Assembly (NCBI GenBank): GCA_017305665.1
Contig: JAFKKH010000031.1
Span: forward strand, 1 to 64,000
Direction: 5' to 3'
DNA: 64,000 nt
Source of the DNA: Hyphomicrobiales bacterium
Lineage (GTDB): Bacteria > Pseudomonadota > Alphaproteobacteria > Rhizobiales > Xanthobacteraceae
Part shown: piece by piece, positions 1 to 10,200 of the stretch
Position numbering within the stretch: the stretch's first letter is position 1
Layout: every line of letters starts with the position of its first letter
Translations under genes and position numbers: made by a program
The notes under the pieces: generated by a model
Told to the model about the DNA's origin: nothing
Databases searched by the model: none
What the model saw: only the letters and a program-made list of their open reading frames with translations

Positions 1-14
1 AAGACACGCGCAGA

Positions 15-899
15 CTAGCTCGCGGCCGGCCTGCTGCGATTGACCAACAGCACAGCGGCCGCGCATGCGGCCATGCCGAAGATCGACAGCGCGTCGAGCT
101 TCTCGCCGAACAGGATGAAAGCCATAACCGCCGTCACGGCCGGCACCAGGTAGAACAGGCTTGCAACCTGCGTCGCGCCGTGGTGGCGGATCAACCAATA
201 GAGCACGCTGATCGAGCCGATCGACAGCACCACCGCGAGCCAGGTCAACGCCAGGACGAACTCACTGCTCCAATGCACCGTGCCGGTCTCGAACAGGTAT
301 GAGCCGAGACCGAAGAACAGCGCCACCGTGACATACTGAACGAGATTGCCCGACCGCCAGTCGATGCTGCTGCAGAAGCGCTTCTGATAAAGCGCCCCGA
401 GCGTGATGCTGACCAGCGATACGCCGGACGCGAACCAGCCCCAGCCAACCTCACCTGTCATCGGACGGCCGTGCAGGATCAATACGACACCGGCCAGTCC
501 CAGAATCAGGCCGGCCCATTGCAGCCATGTGACGCGCTCGCCGAGCCAGCGATTGGCGATGGTCGACGTCAGGATCGGCTGCAGACCCGGGATCAGCGCC
601 GACAATCCGACCGGCACCGAATGCGCTATCGCGACCGCCGTGCCGCCGAGATAGAATCCATGAACGAGGATGGCCGCGACAGCGCTGTGCGCCATTCCGG
701 CCGGCGACGGCCATTTCGGCCGCCAGACCGCGACGATAACAGCCATCAGGATCACCACCAGCACCATGCGAATGGCAAGATAGGTCAGCGGCTCGGCGCC
801 GCTGAGCACGTACTTGGTGCCGATGAAGCCGGTGCTCCAGAGCAGAACAAATACTACCGGCGCTGCACGCGCAGCCAATTCGTCGAAATCACGATTCAT
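15..899 (-). CDS. DMT-family (EamA) transporter
   Basis: Predicted 294-residue inner-membrane permease with about ten hydrophobic segments arranged as two EamA repeats, the second beginning near the motif GEVGWGWFASG. The first segment carries LLWSTGFIGTKY, a typical start of the RhaT/EamA exporter family. Members export amino acids or other small metabolites; the substrate cannot be read from sequence. The frame extends upstream to 1007, but ATG 899 (MNRDFDEL) is preferred because family similarity starts there. The gene is divergent from the phzF-like gene, and half of a dispersed palindromic repeat lies between them. The stop is 15 bases inside the window, so the gene is complete. Confidence 0.85.
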   Translation of the reverse strand: MNRDFDELAARAAPVVFVLLWSTGFIGTKYVLSGAEPLTYLAIRMVLVVILMAVIVAVWRPKWPSPAGMAHSAVAAILVHGFYLGGTAVAIAHSVPVGLSALIPGLQPILTSTIANRWLGERVTWLQWAGLILGLAGVVLILHGRPMTGEVGWGWFASGVSLVSITLGALYQKRFCSSIDWRSGNLVQYVTVALFFGLGSYLFETGTVHWSSEFVLALTWLAVVLSIGSISVLYWLIRHHGATQVASLFYLVPAVTAVMAFILFGEKLDALSIFGMAACAAAVLLVNRSRPAAS

Positions 900-1029
900 T
901 TGCGGCTCTGAGTGCCCGATCGTATGTTGGGCGGCAAGAACCAATTGCGCAGGAACGCCTGTGCAAATCCACATACCGTCGCCGGAAGAATGACAGGACA
1001 TCGCCATGGACGTTCGTCCTCACAATACT

Positions 1030-1067
1030 GGATTCCCGACAACCGCTGACGCGGCTTCGGGAATGAC
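1030..1067. repeat. Single hairpin of dispersed palindromic repeat family
   Basis: GGATTCCCGA and TCGGGAATGAC form a stem around an inner CCGC/GCGG stem. It resembles half of the larger double-hairpin elements at 23335, 24341 and 36698, which share the ATTCCGGG/CCCGGAATGAC core. It lies in the divergent gap between two genes. Confidence 0.6.
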
Positions 1068-1103
1068 GGCGAGCGCTTCAAATCCACTCAGGTTCATGCT
1101 GCC

Positions 1104-2012
1104 ATGAAGCTCGATTTCGTCACCGTGGACGTTTTCACGGACAGGCAGTTCGCGGGCAATCCGCTCGGCGTCGTGCTCAACGCCGAGGGGCTGACGACGC
1201 AGCAGATGCAGGCGATCGCCGCCGAATTCAATCTGGCGGAGACCACGTTCGTGCTGCCGCCGAAAGACCCGGCGAACACGGCGGAGGTGCGGATCTTCAC
1301 GCCGCGTTACGAGATGCCGTTTGCCGGTCATCCCAATGTCGGCACCGCCTATGCCCTCGCCCGCGCCGGCACGAGCTATGGCCGGTCGGTCCCGCAAGAC
1401 CAGGTGCTGTTCGAGGAAAAAGCCGGCCTTGTTCCGGTCACGCTGCTTCACGATGGCGGATCGATTTCGGGCGCACGCCTGGCCTCTCCGCAACCGCTGT
1501 CGGTTGGCGGGGATATTCCCGTCGAGCTTGTTGCATCGGCTTGTTCGCTGTCGCCCGACAACATCGCCACCGCTCATCATCGGCCCTGCATCGCCTCGTG
1601 TGGCGCGGCCTTCATTCTGGCGGAGCTGAAAAGCCGCGACGTCCTCGCACGGGCCGCGGCCCGCACCGATGTGTTCCAGCACGAGGTCTCGAAGCTACCG
1701 GCGACCAGCATCCTGATCTACACACAGGTGAACGAGACAGAGATCGATATTCGCGCGCGGATGTTCGCGCCGCATCACGGCATCCCCGAAGACCCCGCCA
1801 CCGGCAGCGCCAATGTCGCCTTGATTGGACTATTGGTTCACCTGCGGTCCGAGCCCGATCTGCGATTGCGCAAGACCATCGCGCAGGGCGTCGAGATGGG
1901 CCGGCCGAGTCTCCTGAAGGCGGAAGCCGAAAAGACCAACGGTGTCGTGACCACCACATTCGTCGGCGGGCAATGCGTTCATGTCATGAGTGGATCGATC
2001 CAGACAACCTAA
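1104..2012 (+). CDS. PhzF-family isomerase
   Basis: 302 residues, the usual size of the PhzF (phenazine biosynthesis-like, diaminopimelate-epimerase fold) family. The N-terminus reads FVTVDVFTDRQFAGNPLGVV, followed by NLAETTFV with the family's catalytic glutamate (E46), then PFAGHPNVGTAYAL. The second half has EDPATGSANVA, the matching motif of the other domain. No phenazine genes surround it, so it is probably one of the many PhzF-like enzymes of unknown substrate that catalyse an isomerisation by proton shift. Cytoplasmic, no signal peptide. The gene appears to stand alone. Confidence 0.88.
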   Translation: MKLDFVTVDVFTDRQFAGNPLGVVLNAEGLTTQQMQAIAAEFNLAETTFVLPPKDPANTAEVRIFTPRYEMPFAGHPNVGTAYALARAGTSYGRSVPQDQVLFEEKAGLVPVTLLHDGGSISGARLASPQPLSVGGDIPVELVASACSLSPDNIATAHHRPCIASCGAAFILAELKSRDVLARAAARTDVFQHEVSKLPATSILIYTQVNETEIDIRARMFAPHHGIPEDPATGSANVALIGLLVHLRSEPDLRLRKTIAQGVEMGRPSLLKAEAEKTNGVVTTTFVGGQCVHVMSGSIQTT

Positions 2013-2081
2013 CGCCGGCGTGCTGTAACGCCCTCAGGCCGCCTTGGCGCAACGATCAAGATCGCGCCGCGGCGAATGCGG

Positions 2082-2522
2082 TCAAAAATCCTCCGGACAG
2101 GGATCGACGATCTTCCAGAGTTCCGGACCGTTCTTGATCTTCTTCATCTCGGTGGTGAGCCCGCCGTGACGGCGAATCCAGTCCTTCACCGAGGCCGGAT
2201 AATAGGACATCAGGTCCGAGGTCCCCGCGTAGCTCGTCACCTTGATCCCGAAGGTGAAGGCCTTGTCGTAATAGGCCTCATGGAAACCAAGGCTTGCGCG
2301 CGGCGTCACGCAAATCTTGTTCATCGGCACGATGCCAAACACCATGGTGCAGGCCGAATTGCAGATGCCGTCGATGATGACGCGCTCATGACGATCGCGG
2401 ATCCGCTCGTACTTCGCCTTGTAGGTCGTGACGTAGCCACCGTAATCGCGCGTAATGTGCAGATCGGCATGGGCCGGCGCCATACACAAGAGCAGCAGGG
2501 TTGAAACAATGGCTAATCGCAT
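2082..2522 (-). CDS. Small secreted protein of unknown function
   Basis: 146 residues if started at ATG 2522 (MRLAIVSTLLLL). A GTG-started form reaches 2582, and neither start has a clear ribosome binding site. The N-terminus is a signal peptide with likely cleavage after APAHA, so the product is periplasmic or exported. The centre holds DGICNSACTMVFG, a Gly/Ser-Ala-Cys-Thr pattern that recalls periplasmic ClpP/crotonase-fold proteins of rhizobia, but the similarity is too thin to assign an activity. The C-terminus has a second Cys close to the end (DPCPEDF) that could pair with one in the core. It is convergent with the phzF-like gene. Confidence 0.7.
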   Translation of the reverse strand: MRLAIVSTLLLLCMAPAHADLHITRDYGGYVTTYKAKYERIRDRHERVIIDGICNSACTMVFGIVPMNKICVTPRASLGFHEAYYDKAFTFGIKVTSYAGTSDLMSYYPASVKDWIRRHGGLTTEMKKIKNGPELWKIVDPCPEDF

Positions 2523-2671
2523 GGGGCGACGGGAGACCTGAGGCAGCCTGTATTCCGGAGCGTGAAGCAGCGCGGGCCGCACCGCGGACTTTGCGCCGAC
2601 ACCCTTGGTATTTCGTTAAGCACCCCACTCTGGCTGAAAAGCGGCAGCCGGCCGCTAAATCGCGACCGCTC

Positions 2672-4960
2672 TCATTGATGGGCGAGCTTGCCGGCCGGAA
2701 CGGGCTGTTGCGACGGGACCGTGTCGAGTGCGGCGACCTGGTCCGCGAAATGGTGGTAGAAATCCCGCATGTCCTCGCCTGCAAGGTCACGGCACGACGC
2801 CAGGACGGTTGAGGCCCTGCCCGCGTCGCCGGCCGCGATCGCGGCGAGCAGCGCACGGTGCAGGCCGCTCCATTCGCCGAATTCGGGTGACGCCGCCACC
2901 GTCTCGTCCCCCACGATGGCATAGACCTTCGTGGGCCGGGACTTGCCCTTCAAAGCGACTTCGCCGGCTTCGAGCAATGCAATGCCCTTCACCTGCTGCG
3001 CGACGTCCTCGGAGATCAGCAGGTCCGTGTTCAATCCCTTGCTGGCGGACTCGATCCTCGCCGCCACGTTCACGACATCGCCCATGGCCGAATAGTTGAA
3101 CCGCCGCTGCGATCCCATATTGCCAACGCAAGCCAGGCCGCCATTGATACCGACCCCGATCCTGACGCGCGGATCCTTGAATCCGCGTGCGGCAAATCCG
3201 AATGCATCGGAGGCGTTGAGCGCATTCACTGCTGCACGCATCTTCAGTGCGGCGCGGCAGGCGCGCGTCGCATGATCCGGCACGCTCACCGGCGCATTCC
3301 AGAACGCCATGATGGAATCGCCGATGTATTTGTCGATCGTTCCCAACTCGTCCTGGATGGCATCCGACAGCGGCGACAACAGCATATTGATGAAATCGAC
3401 CAGTTCCGTCGCCGTCAGCGCTTCGGAAATCGGCGTGAAGCCGCGCACATCCATGAACATCACGGAAATCTCGCGGGACTCGCCGCCGAGCCGCATCGCC
3501 TGCGGCGAGTTCTCGAGCTGGGCCAGCAGTTCCGGCGCGAGGTATTGGCCAAAGGCCTGACGCACGAATTTCTTTTCGTGATCGGAGGCAACATGAAGCA
3601 CGCGCTCGACGGCGATATAGGTCGCGAGCGCCGCCAGCGAGGGGAAGATCGGATCGATCAGCAGGCGGAAATGCGAGAACGCGATCCACGATCCCGCGAC
3701 CGCTGCCAGGAACACGACCCCGCCGGCATAGAACGAGAACCGCGCGCCGAAGGCCAGCACGAGACCCGCGACCAGCGCGCCGAGCAGCACGGTCAGCACG
3801 ATCTCGAGTCCATTGGTCCAGTCCGGACGCTCGATGAAATCCTGCGCGATGATCTGCTCGATCAGTTGCGCCTGAATCGCGACGCCAGGAACCAATTCGC
3901 CGAGCGGCGTTGCGCGCGCATCCATCAGCCCCGCAGCCGAGGCACCGATGAGAACGATCTGGCCTTCGATGCGCGGCTTGATCGCGGCTTCCTTGGCTGG
4001 GTCAAGAACATCCTTGACCGATATGTAGCGTTCGGGCCGGTTGTGGCTGAAATAGATCCAGGATTCGCCATTGCTGGTCAGCGGCAGCTTGAACGCGCCG
4101 ACCCGCATGTCGATCAAGGCGGCATGACCGGTATCGCTGTCACCGCTCGATCCCGTTCCGCGGACGATAATGCCTTTCTGGCCCTGCGCGACCCGCAGTG
4201 CTTCGATCGCAAGGCCGGGATAGATGCTGGTGCCGTCGGAAAACAGCATGGGCACGCGGCGGACGATGCCCGCGCGATCGCGCGAACTGAGATTGATGCC
4301 GCCGATCCCCGCCGCCGCCTCGTTGAGAACGGGGAGGCTCGACACCGTGCCCTGGAACGGCGCAAGCACCTTCGTCGGCTTGACCCCGACAAACGCCAGG
4401 CCGGCGCGGACCGGCGGACGCTTGTCGTTGGCGGCACTACTGGCCGCAAAGCCGAGCACCACCGATGCCTTGCCGATCGCGTCCGCAAATGCCCGGTCGT
4501 GATCCGGCAGGGTTGCGAGCAACTTCATGGTCTGATCGATATCGGGCGTGCCGGAATCCTTGAGATCGTTGGCGAGACGGCTCGGAGTCGTCCGGTCCGG
4601 CTCCGAAAAGATCACGTCGTAGGCGATGACCCCGGCACCGAGTTCGGCGAGCCGGCGGGTCAGCGCCGCGAGCCGCGTGCGTGGCCACGGCCATTGGCCG
4701 TATTCGGCGATAGAGGCCTCGTCGATGTCGACGATGCGCACCGGCAGATCCTGATCGGTCCGCGGCTTCAGCCGCTGATAGGCATCGAAGGTGCGCTCCT
4801 TGAGCTCGGTGATGACGCGGGGGTCATAGGCACGCAGCGACGTCAGCACGAACAAGGTCAGCATCGCGGCGCCGATAGCGCGGACGTTCTTGTTGTGCGT
4901 CAGCCGGCGCAGCCGCGCCCATGCCAACATGATCCGCACGCGCCTTACCGCGGCGTTCAT
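2672..4960 (-). CDS. CHASE2-domain adenylate cyclase
   Basis: 762 residues from ATG 4960 (a TTG at 4981 is an alternative). Order: an N-terminal membrane anchor; a periplasmic CHASE2 sensor of about 320 residues (VRIVDIDEASIAEYGQWPWPR, later GQIVLIGASAAGL); three membrane helices near residues 385-460; a class III nucleotide cyclase domain with the metal-binding aspartates in MFMDVRGF and KYIGDSIMAFW and the NYSAMGDVVNVAARIE motif; and a short helical tail. It should make cAMP at the inner face of the membrane in response to an extracytoplasmic signal. Its divergent neighbour is a TadG-like protein, and two outer-membrane proteins follow, suggesting a surface-related role by context. Confidence 0.93.
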   Translation of the reverse strand: MNAAVRRVRIMLAWARLRRLTHNKNVRAIGAAMLTLFVLTSLRAYDPRVITELKERTFDAYQRLKPRTDQDLPVRIVDIDEASIAEYGQWPWPRTRLAALTRRLAELGAGVIAYDVIFSEPDRTTPSRLANDLKDSGTPDIDQTMKLLATLPDHDRAFADAIGKASVVLGFAASSAANDKRPPVRAGLAFVGVKPTKVLAPFQGTVSSLPVLNEAAAGIGGINLSSRDRAGIVRRVPMLFSDGTSIYPGLAIEALRVAQGQKGIIVRGTGSSGDSDTGHAALIDMRVGAFKLPLTSNGESWIYFSHNRPERYISVKDVLDPAKEAAIKPRIEGQIVLIGASAAGLMDARATPLGELVPGVAIQAQLIEQIIAQDFIERPDWTNGLEIVLTVLLGALVAGLVLAFGARFSFYAGGVVFLAAVAGSWIAFSHFRLLIDPIFPSLAALATYIAVERVLHVASDHEKKFVRQAFGQYLAPELLAQLENSPQAMRLGGESREISVMFMDVRGFTPISEALTATELVDFINMLLSPLSDAIQDELGTIDKYIGDSIMAFWNAPVSVPDHATRACRAALKMRAAVNALNASDAFGFAARGFKDPRVRIGVGINGGLACVGNMGSQRRFNYSAMGDVVNVAARIESASKGLNTDLLISEDVAQQVKGIALLEAGEVALKGKSRPTKVYAIVGDETVAASPEFGEWSGLHRALLAAIAAGDAGRASTVLASCRDLAGEDMRDFYHHFADQVAALDTVPSQQPVPAGKLAHQ

Positions 4961-5231
4961 CGCGTGGTCCTGCTTGGGCAACGAAGGAAAATCGGGATCT
5001 CAATCGGTTCCATGATTTTACGAATGGGCGATCAAAATATCTGCGGAACAGCCGGACCGCGCAAATGTTACCCGAACACTAACGGAATCCGGTGAGTTTG
5101 ACGCAATCAAAATAGTCGATTTTTCAGCATCATCAGCGGTTTTCCGGCTCCATCGGGTGAGATTAACGGGAAATCCGGCGTCTGCCGTCATCCTCGACCC
5201 GACAAGCCGGCCTGGCAAGCAGAGAGGCGCG

Positions 5232-5654
5232 ATGACAATGGCCCAGATAGTGTTGAGCAAACGGCACGTGGCGATGATCGCCGCCCTGACGACCTCCGTC
5301 GCGATCACGGCCTCTTATGCAGCGTCGGTCCACGCCAGGACGAGCACGCACTTGCAGGAAATCGCCGACAACGCCGCACTGGCTGGCGTCAATGCGCTGG
5401 CGGCGAGCACCGGCCAGCCCGCGGAAGCGCGGTCGGCCGCGGCCGTCGCAGCCGCGCAGACTGCCGCCGCGGGTCAATCCGGTACGATCCGGACGCTGCA
5501 GCCATCGGTCGATGGTTTGACCATGTCGGTTGTCGTGGAAGATGCGGACAAGGGCACGCAGGTCTCCGCGACCGCAAGATACATTCCCGCAAAGGACAGC
5601 CGGCCGGCACGGCAGGCCGTCAATATGCCTGGCTCCGTCGCGACGACACTCTGA
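5232..5654 (+). CDS. Small TadG-like membrane-anchored protein
   Basis: 140 residues from ATG 5232, chosen because AGAGAGG lies just upstream; the frame is open from 5157. A single hydrophobic segment (about residues 14-34) is followed by LQEIADNAALAGVNALA, which resembles the region after the membrane helix of TadE/TadG-type pilus assembly proteins, where Ala-rich helices name an 'ADNAALAGA' class. The rest is Ala/Thr/Val-rich and probably extracytoplasmic. No other tad/flp gene is present, so a pilus role is only a suggestion. It starts divergently from the CHASE2 cyclase and converges on the TPR outer-membrane gene. Confidence 0.6.
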   Translation: MTMAQIVLSKRHVAMIAALTTSVAITASYAASVHARTSTHLQEIADNAALAGVNALAASTGQPAEARSAAAVAAAQTAAAGQSGTIRTLQPSVDGLTMSVVVEDADKGTQVSATARYIPAKDSRPARQAVNMPGSVATTL

Positions 5655-5685
5655 CGCACGAGTCCGTCAGGCAAACCGCCGCGAG

Positions 5686-7041
5686 TCAGAACCGCCCGGT
5701 CGGGCCGATCGAGATCGCAAAATTGTCGGTCGTGTAGTTCGGCAGCGTTGAATCGATCTTGGTGTACTGAAGCTGCGTGCGGACGCCGACGTTCTTGTAG
5801 ACCTGCGCGTCGAAGATCGCGCCGTAGCGCTGCTCCCGGTCGGTGCGGATCCGAAGAGGATCGACGATCGGATTGGGCGCGTAGTAGTTGGCCAGGCTGA
5901 ACCCGATCGTCGGCGCGATCACGAACTGATGCGGCGCGCCGAACACCGGCAAGCTGAACTCGTATGGGAAGGCCATGTCGACCGAGTATCGCTTGTAGGC
6001 GTTGTAGTCGAAAACCGCACGGTTCTGATCGTAGCCGGCGCGCGCCGTCCAGTGCAGTGCTCCGAACCGCAAATCCGACGTCACGGCTGCCGACAGCAAT
6101 TCACCGGTCTGCTGGCTGGCGGTGGGAAAATTGATCGAGTCGTGGAAGTCGCGGTGGCGCTGCTCGACGAAGGCTTCCAGCAATCCGAGATCGCCGACCG
6201 TGGTGCGCGCGGAAACGCCGCCGCCGCCGGCCGAGAAATAAGTGGCATCGCCAAGCCAGACCTGATCGCCGATGCCGTATAGCTTGAAGGACGAATTCTG
6301 GCCGACCGCAAAGCGCGGACCAACGACGAGCTCGACGAGGCCGAGATTATACTGGTCGAGCTTGAACTGGCGCGCATTGTAGCCGAGGAAGCTCGCCTCG
6401 ATGGCATCGCCCCGCGTATCGAGCTTGTAGGCATAGTTCGCCGTCAAGGTCTGGAAGAAACTCCAGTCGGGCTGCTTGCCGAAGGCACCGTTGAGAATCG
6501 CGTCCTGCCCCAGCGCGCGCACCAGCAAACTTGAGGGGCCGAGGTTGGCGTTGGTCTGGTAGCGGAAGCCGGCGGTCGTAAAGACGCTGAATTCGTAACG
6601 CGCCAGCCGCCGGTCGATCTCGGTCAGATAGGCACGGACTTGCGCCCGAATGTCATCGGGCGCATCAGGAGCCTTGATCGCTTCCTGAAAATAGCTGCGT
6701 GCAAGATCATACGAGCCGAGCTTGAAATACAGCACGCCGAGTTCGAGTTTCACGCGCGGCAAATTCGGATTGAAGAACAGCATACGCTCGAGCGCGCCGA
6801 TGGCGGCCTCGAAGTCGCCGCGCTTCACGGCCTGCTCGGCGAACTTGAAGCTTACGTCCAGGTTGGACGGGTTTTTGTACATTTGCTGGAACAGCGCGTC
6901 GTAATCCTGCTGGACCACGGTTGCCGCCGTCACAGCGGTCGCCGCCGGCTGCGCCGCGGCTCCGGACCAGCCGGCAATTGTCGCCAGCAACCAAATGGGT
7001 ACGGCTTTCGCCGTCTGAGCAAGTGTCACGCCGACATCCAA
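5686..7041 (-). CDS. TPR-repeat outer-membrane beta-barrel protein
   Basis: 451 residues. A signal-like N-terminus (AVPIWLLATIAGWSGAAAQ) is followed by two or three TPR units at about residues 45-140 (NLDVSFKFAEQAVKRGDFEAA, NLPRVKLELGVLYFKLGSYDLA). A region of alternating aromatic beta strands (SVFTTAGFRYQTNANLG) then ends in Phe (IGPTGRF), as outer-membrane barrels do. This architecture resembles the Slam/DUF560-type surface assembly proteins and their rhizobial relatives. The frame opens with TTG 7041; GTG 7029 is another possible start. It lies downstream of the large autotransporter on the same strand, and a role in surface protein assembly is inference. Confidence 0.75.
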   Translation of the reverse strand: MDVGVTLAQTAKAVPIWLLATIAGWSGAAAQPAATAVTAATVVQQDYDALFQQMYKNPSNLDVSFKFAEQAVKRGDFEAAIGALERMLFFNPNLPRVKLELGVLYFKLGSYDLARSYFQEAIKAPDAPDDIRAQVRAYLTEIDRRLARYEFSVFTTAGFRYQTNANLGPSSLLVRALGQDAILNGAFGKQPDWSFFQTLTANYAYKLDTRGDAIEASFLGYNARQFKLDQYNLGLVELVVGPRFAVGQNSSFKLYGIGDQVWLGDATYFSAGGGGVSARTTVGDLGLLEAFVEQRHRDFHDSINFPTASQQTGELLSAAVTSDLRFGALHWTARAGYDQNRAVFDYNAYKRYSVDMAFPYEFSLPVFGAPHQFVIAPTIGFSLANYYAPNPIVDPLRIRTDREQRYGAIFDAQVYKNVGVRTQLQYTKIDSTLPNYTTDNFAISIGPTGRF

Positions 7042-7276
7042 AAAATATCTTTGATGCGAAAGTCCCTTTCCATCTCCGTGGAATATCGAGGGAATTCGCT
7101 GAATGGACGCCAGATTAGCGGTCGATCGGCCAATTGGAACGCCTTCAGGCCGGCGAGCGACGTGATTTCAGCACGGCGTCACTTTTTTACCACACATTGA
7201 GTGAGTAAAATCAATGCCTTAGTTTTACGGTGGCGCAAAGTCCGCGGTCGGCTGCCGGCTAAATTGGAAGTGGCAT
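7042..7276. other. Intergenic gap between autotransporter and TPR barrel gene
   Basis: 235 bases, noticeably AT-richer than the flanks, without a supported gene. No convincing hairpin with a T tract was found, so it is unclear whether the two outer-membrane genes share a transcript. Confidence 0.5.
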
Positions 7277-10200
7277 CTACCACTGATATCGCACCGCTGC
7301 CTTGCCGGCGTAGCTCCGCGTCACATTCGAGAACGCCCCGTCGAAGGTGACCGCGGCTGACCAGCCATTCATCCACCTGACCTCGGCGGATGCGGTGGTG
7401 AGAGCGGAGTCGGACGCCTGCGCTGCACCGTTCACCGTGAAGCTCGTGCCGGGCAGAGCCTGGAAGGTTGCCGCGATCGAGCGATCCGGGTTGTAGTCGT
7501 GTGCCCAGGCAAAACGGCCACGGAGTGTGAGAACGCCATCCGAGAGAGCGAAGGATTTGTCGGAGCGGATGCCAAGCTCGCTTCGGACATCGGTGACGCT
7601 TCTCGAGCCATAGGCAAGCGCAAAGTCACGCGCGCCCGACAAGACCTGTTCGGTATAAGCCGGCAAATCAAAGGTGGTGAACTGACCGGCCGCATAGGGC
7701 GTGATGCCGAAGCCTCCCATGACAGGCGCGACAAGGCGATAGCCGCCTTCAACGCGTCCCGAATAGGCGTTGGCGTTGAACTCGGCTCGCAGATGGTCAA
7801 CGCTCGCGATGGTGACATAGCGATCGGTGACGATGTCCTGCCAGCCGTACGCGAGCGCCGCGGAAAGATAGGCCGGGCCATCCGCGTGGCGCAGATAGGC
7901 GCCCGCCTGGAACAGGTCGGAGCGGCCGGTACCGAGACCATTCACACTGAACCCTGTGCCGCCGCCGGCGAGCGCAAATCCTGCGAGCGTCCGCGGGGAG
8001 AGCAGATAGTCGGCCCCGACCGCCATACCAAAGAGATGGCTCGTGGTGTCGTTCGATCCGACCGTCGTATTCCCATCCGTCGATTGCGAGCCGCCAAAGC
8101 CGGCGCTCCATACGCTCCAGCGCGGCTCGAAAGCGCGCAGCGGCGCCTTGGCAAACATCGTAAACGCATCGGTGCGCTTGCTCGACGTATGGGCGCGGGC
8201 GCCCTCGCCTTCGTCAGCATAAGCGCTTGCGCCATTCGCCGATCCGGCTCCCCCACTGCGTTGCGCGAAGGGATCGGTGAGCAGCCCCATGAACTGGCTC
8301 ATCGCGTCGAATGTGCTCTGCTGCGACGCGGTGGCAAGTTCGCCTGACGCTTGCGTCAGTCCCGCTGCGTTCAGCATTCCGTAGGCCATCGGAATGCCGC
8401 CGTTGGTATTGAAGGCGTTCATCACGGCATTGCCGAGAGCCTGCTGGTTACCAGACATTCCACCGCCGGAATTGGACGATGACGAGCCCGGCATCAAATT
8501 CAGGGATACATTGAGGTAGGCGTGGGTCGCGTCGTAGCTGAGGCTGGTCTGGAAGCCTGCCGGCAGATTCGTATTGACGACGCTTGATGCGAAGGTGCCC
8601 GATACGCCGCCGTCGGCGGTGAGGATGCTGTAGAGCTTGTTGACGTAGTTGGTGTTGCTAAACACCGCATTGACCGTGGCGCCGCCAAGCGTCGCACTGC
8701 CCGTCACGTTGGCAAAGGACGCCGACGATGGATTGACGTTGATGCGATAGAAGGCCGCCGATTGGAAAGCGAGATTGCCGGTGATGGTCAGCATCCCGTC
8801 CGGGTTGCCCGGCGCCAGCGTACCGCCTGCCACAATCGTAGTTGCAGCCGGATCGACAACGCCGATGCCGCTCAACGTCCCACCGGAATTGACGGTGACA
8901 TTCGACGAAGCGGCGATCGAGCCGTCCACTTCCAGCGTGCCGGCATTGACGTTGGTCGCACCCGTGTAGCTGTTCGTGCCGGTGAGCGCGAGTGTTCCGG
9001 TGCCGATCTTGGTCAACGCGGTCGTCCCGCTCCCGTTCGCGATAACGCCGCTGAAGATCGTCGAACTGTTGTTGCCGTTGGTCGTCAGTGTTGCTGCATT
9101 CGCGCCGCCGTTGGAAACCGTGCCAGCTCCGGCCAGTCCACCGATCGCCTGATCGAACCCGTTCAGGTCCAAAATGCTGTTCGCCATCACTGTCGTTGTC
9201 GAATTGGCGCTCAATGCATTGGCACTGCTGCCCTTCAGGGTCGCAGCAGCGCCAACTGTTCCATCGCCGACAAAGGTAGCCGCGGCATAGGCGTTCGGGC
9301 CGTTCAACGTGAGCACATCGGCGGCGGCATTGCCGGACGTACCGAGGATATTGACGTCGCCGGTGCCGGCGATGCTGTTCAGTGAGTTCGCGCCGGTGAC
9401 AGCTATATTCGGATCACCCCAGATATTGACCGTGTTCGCGATCTGCACGCCCGCAAGATGCAACGTCGTGTTGGGATCGAGCATCACGGCGCCGGTGCCG
9501 AGCGCATCGTTATTCGTCAGACTCAATGTCCCCGCGGCAACGCGTGTGCCGCCCGTATAGGTGTTGGCGCCGGACAGCGTCAGGTCGCCGGTACCGGCCT
9601 TGATGAGCATGCCGCCGGTCGACCCGGAAATGGAACACAAGTTGCCGCCAGCACCGCAATCGCTGATCGTGCCGCTGACTGTCGTGCTTTGGTTGTTGCC
9701 GCCGACGGCCAATGCGTTGCTGCCGAGATAGAAGTTTCCGGCACCCGCGATCGAACCAGCGCTCAGCTTGTGGTCGCCGTTCGGCCCGCTGCTGGCGGAG
9801 AGGTCGATCACTCCACCCAGATTGTTGGTGATCGCCGCATTGCCGGCCGTACTGTTTCCGCTGAAGAAAAACAGACTGCTGTTGTTGGTGATCGTCGCGT
9901 TGCCGGCGCTGCTCGCATCCCCGAACGCCACGTAGTTACTGTTATTCAGGGTGATGTCACGGGCGTCGGTGCCATTTCTGAAAAACGAAAATCCCCCGTT
10001 GTCGATGGTGGTCACCGCACCCAAGTCGGTGTTGATCAGTTGAAGTATGCCGCCTGAACCGACCGTCACGCCGCCCACAACGCTGCCCTTGGCCGCGGCA
10101 TTGCCGAGCGCCAATAAGCCGGCATTGACCGTGGTGCCGCCGGTGTAGGTGTTGGCGCCGGTAAACGTCAGCGTGCCGCCCGCCGATTTCACCAGCGCGC

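Noticed and set aside
3272-5095. Plus-strand frame of 607 codons opposite the CHASE2 cyclase
   Set aside because: Arg/His/Asp-rich shadow of the cyclase with no domain, as are similar frames at 14271-15479, 16235-18202, 28848-30056 and 57145-58419.
5232-5654. Part of a Flp/Tad pilus operon
   Set aside because: No tad/cpa/flp genes are near; only a short similarity in the helix after the membrane segment.
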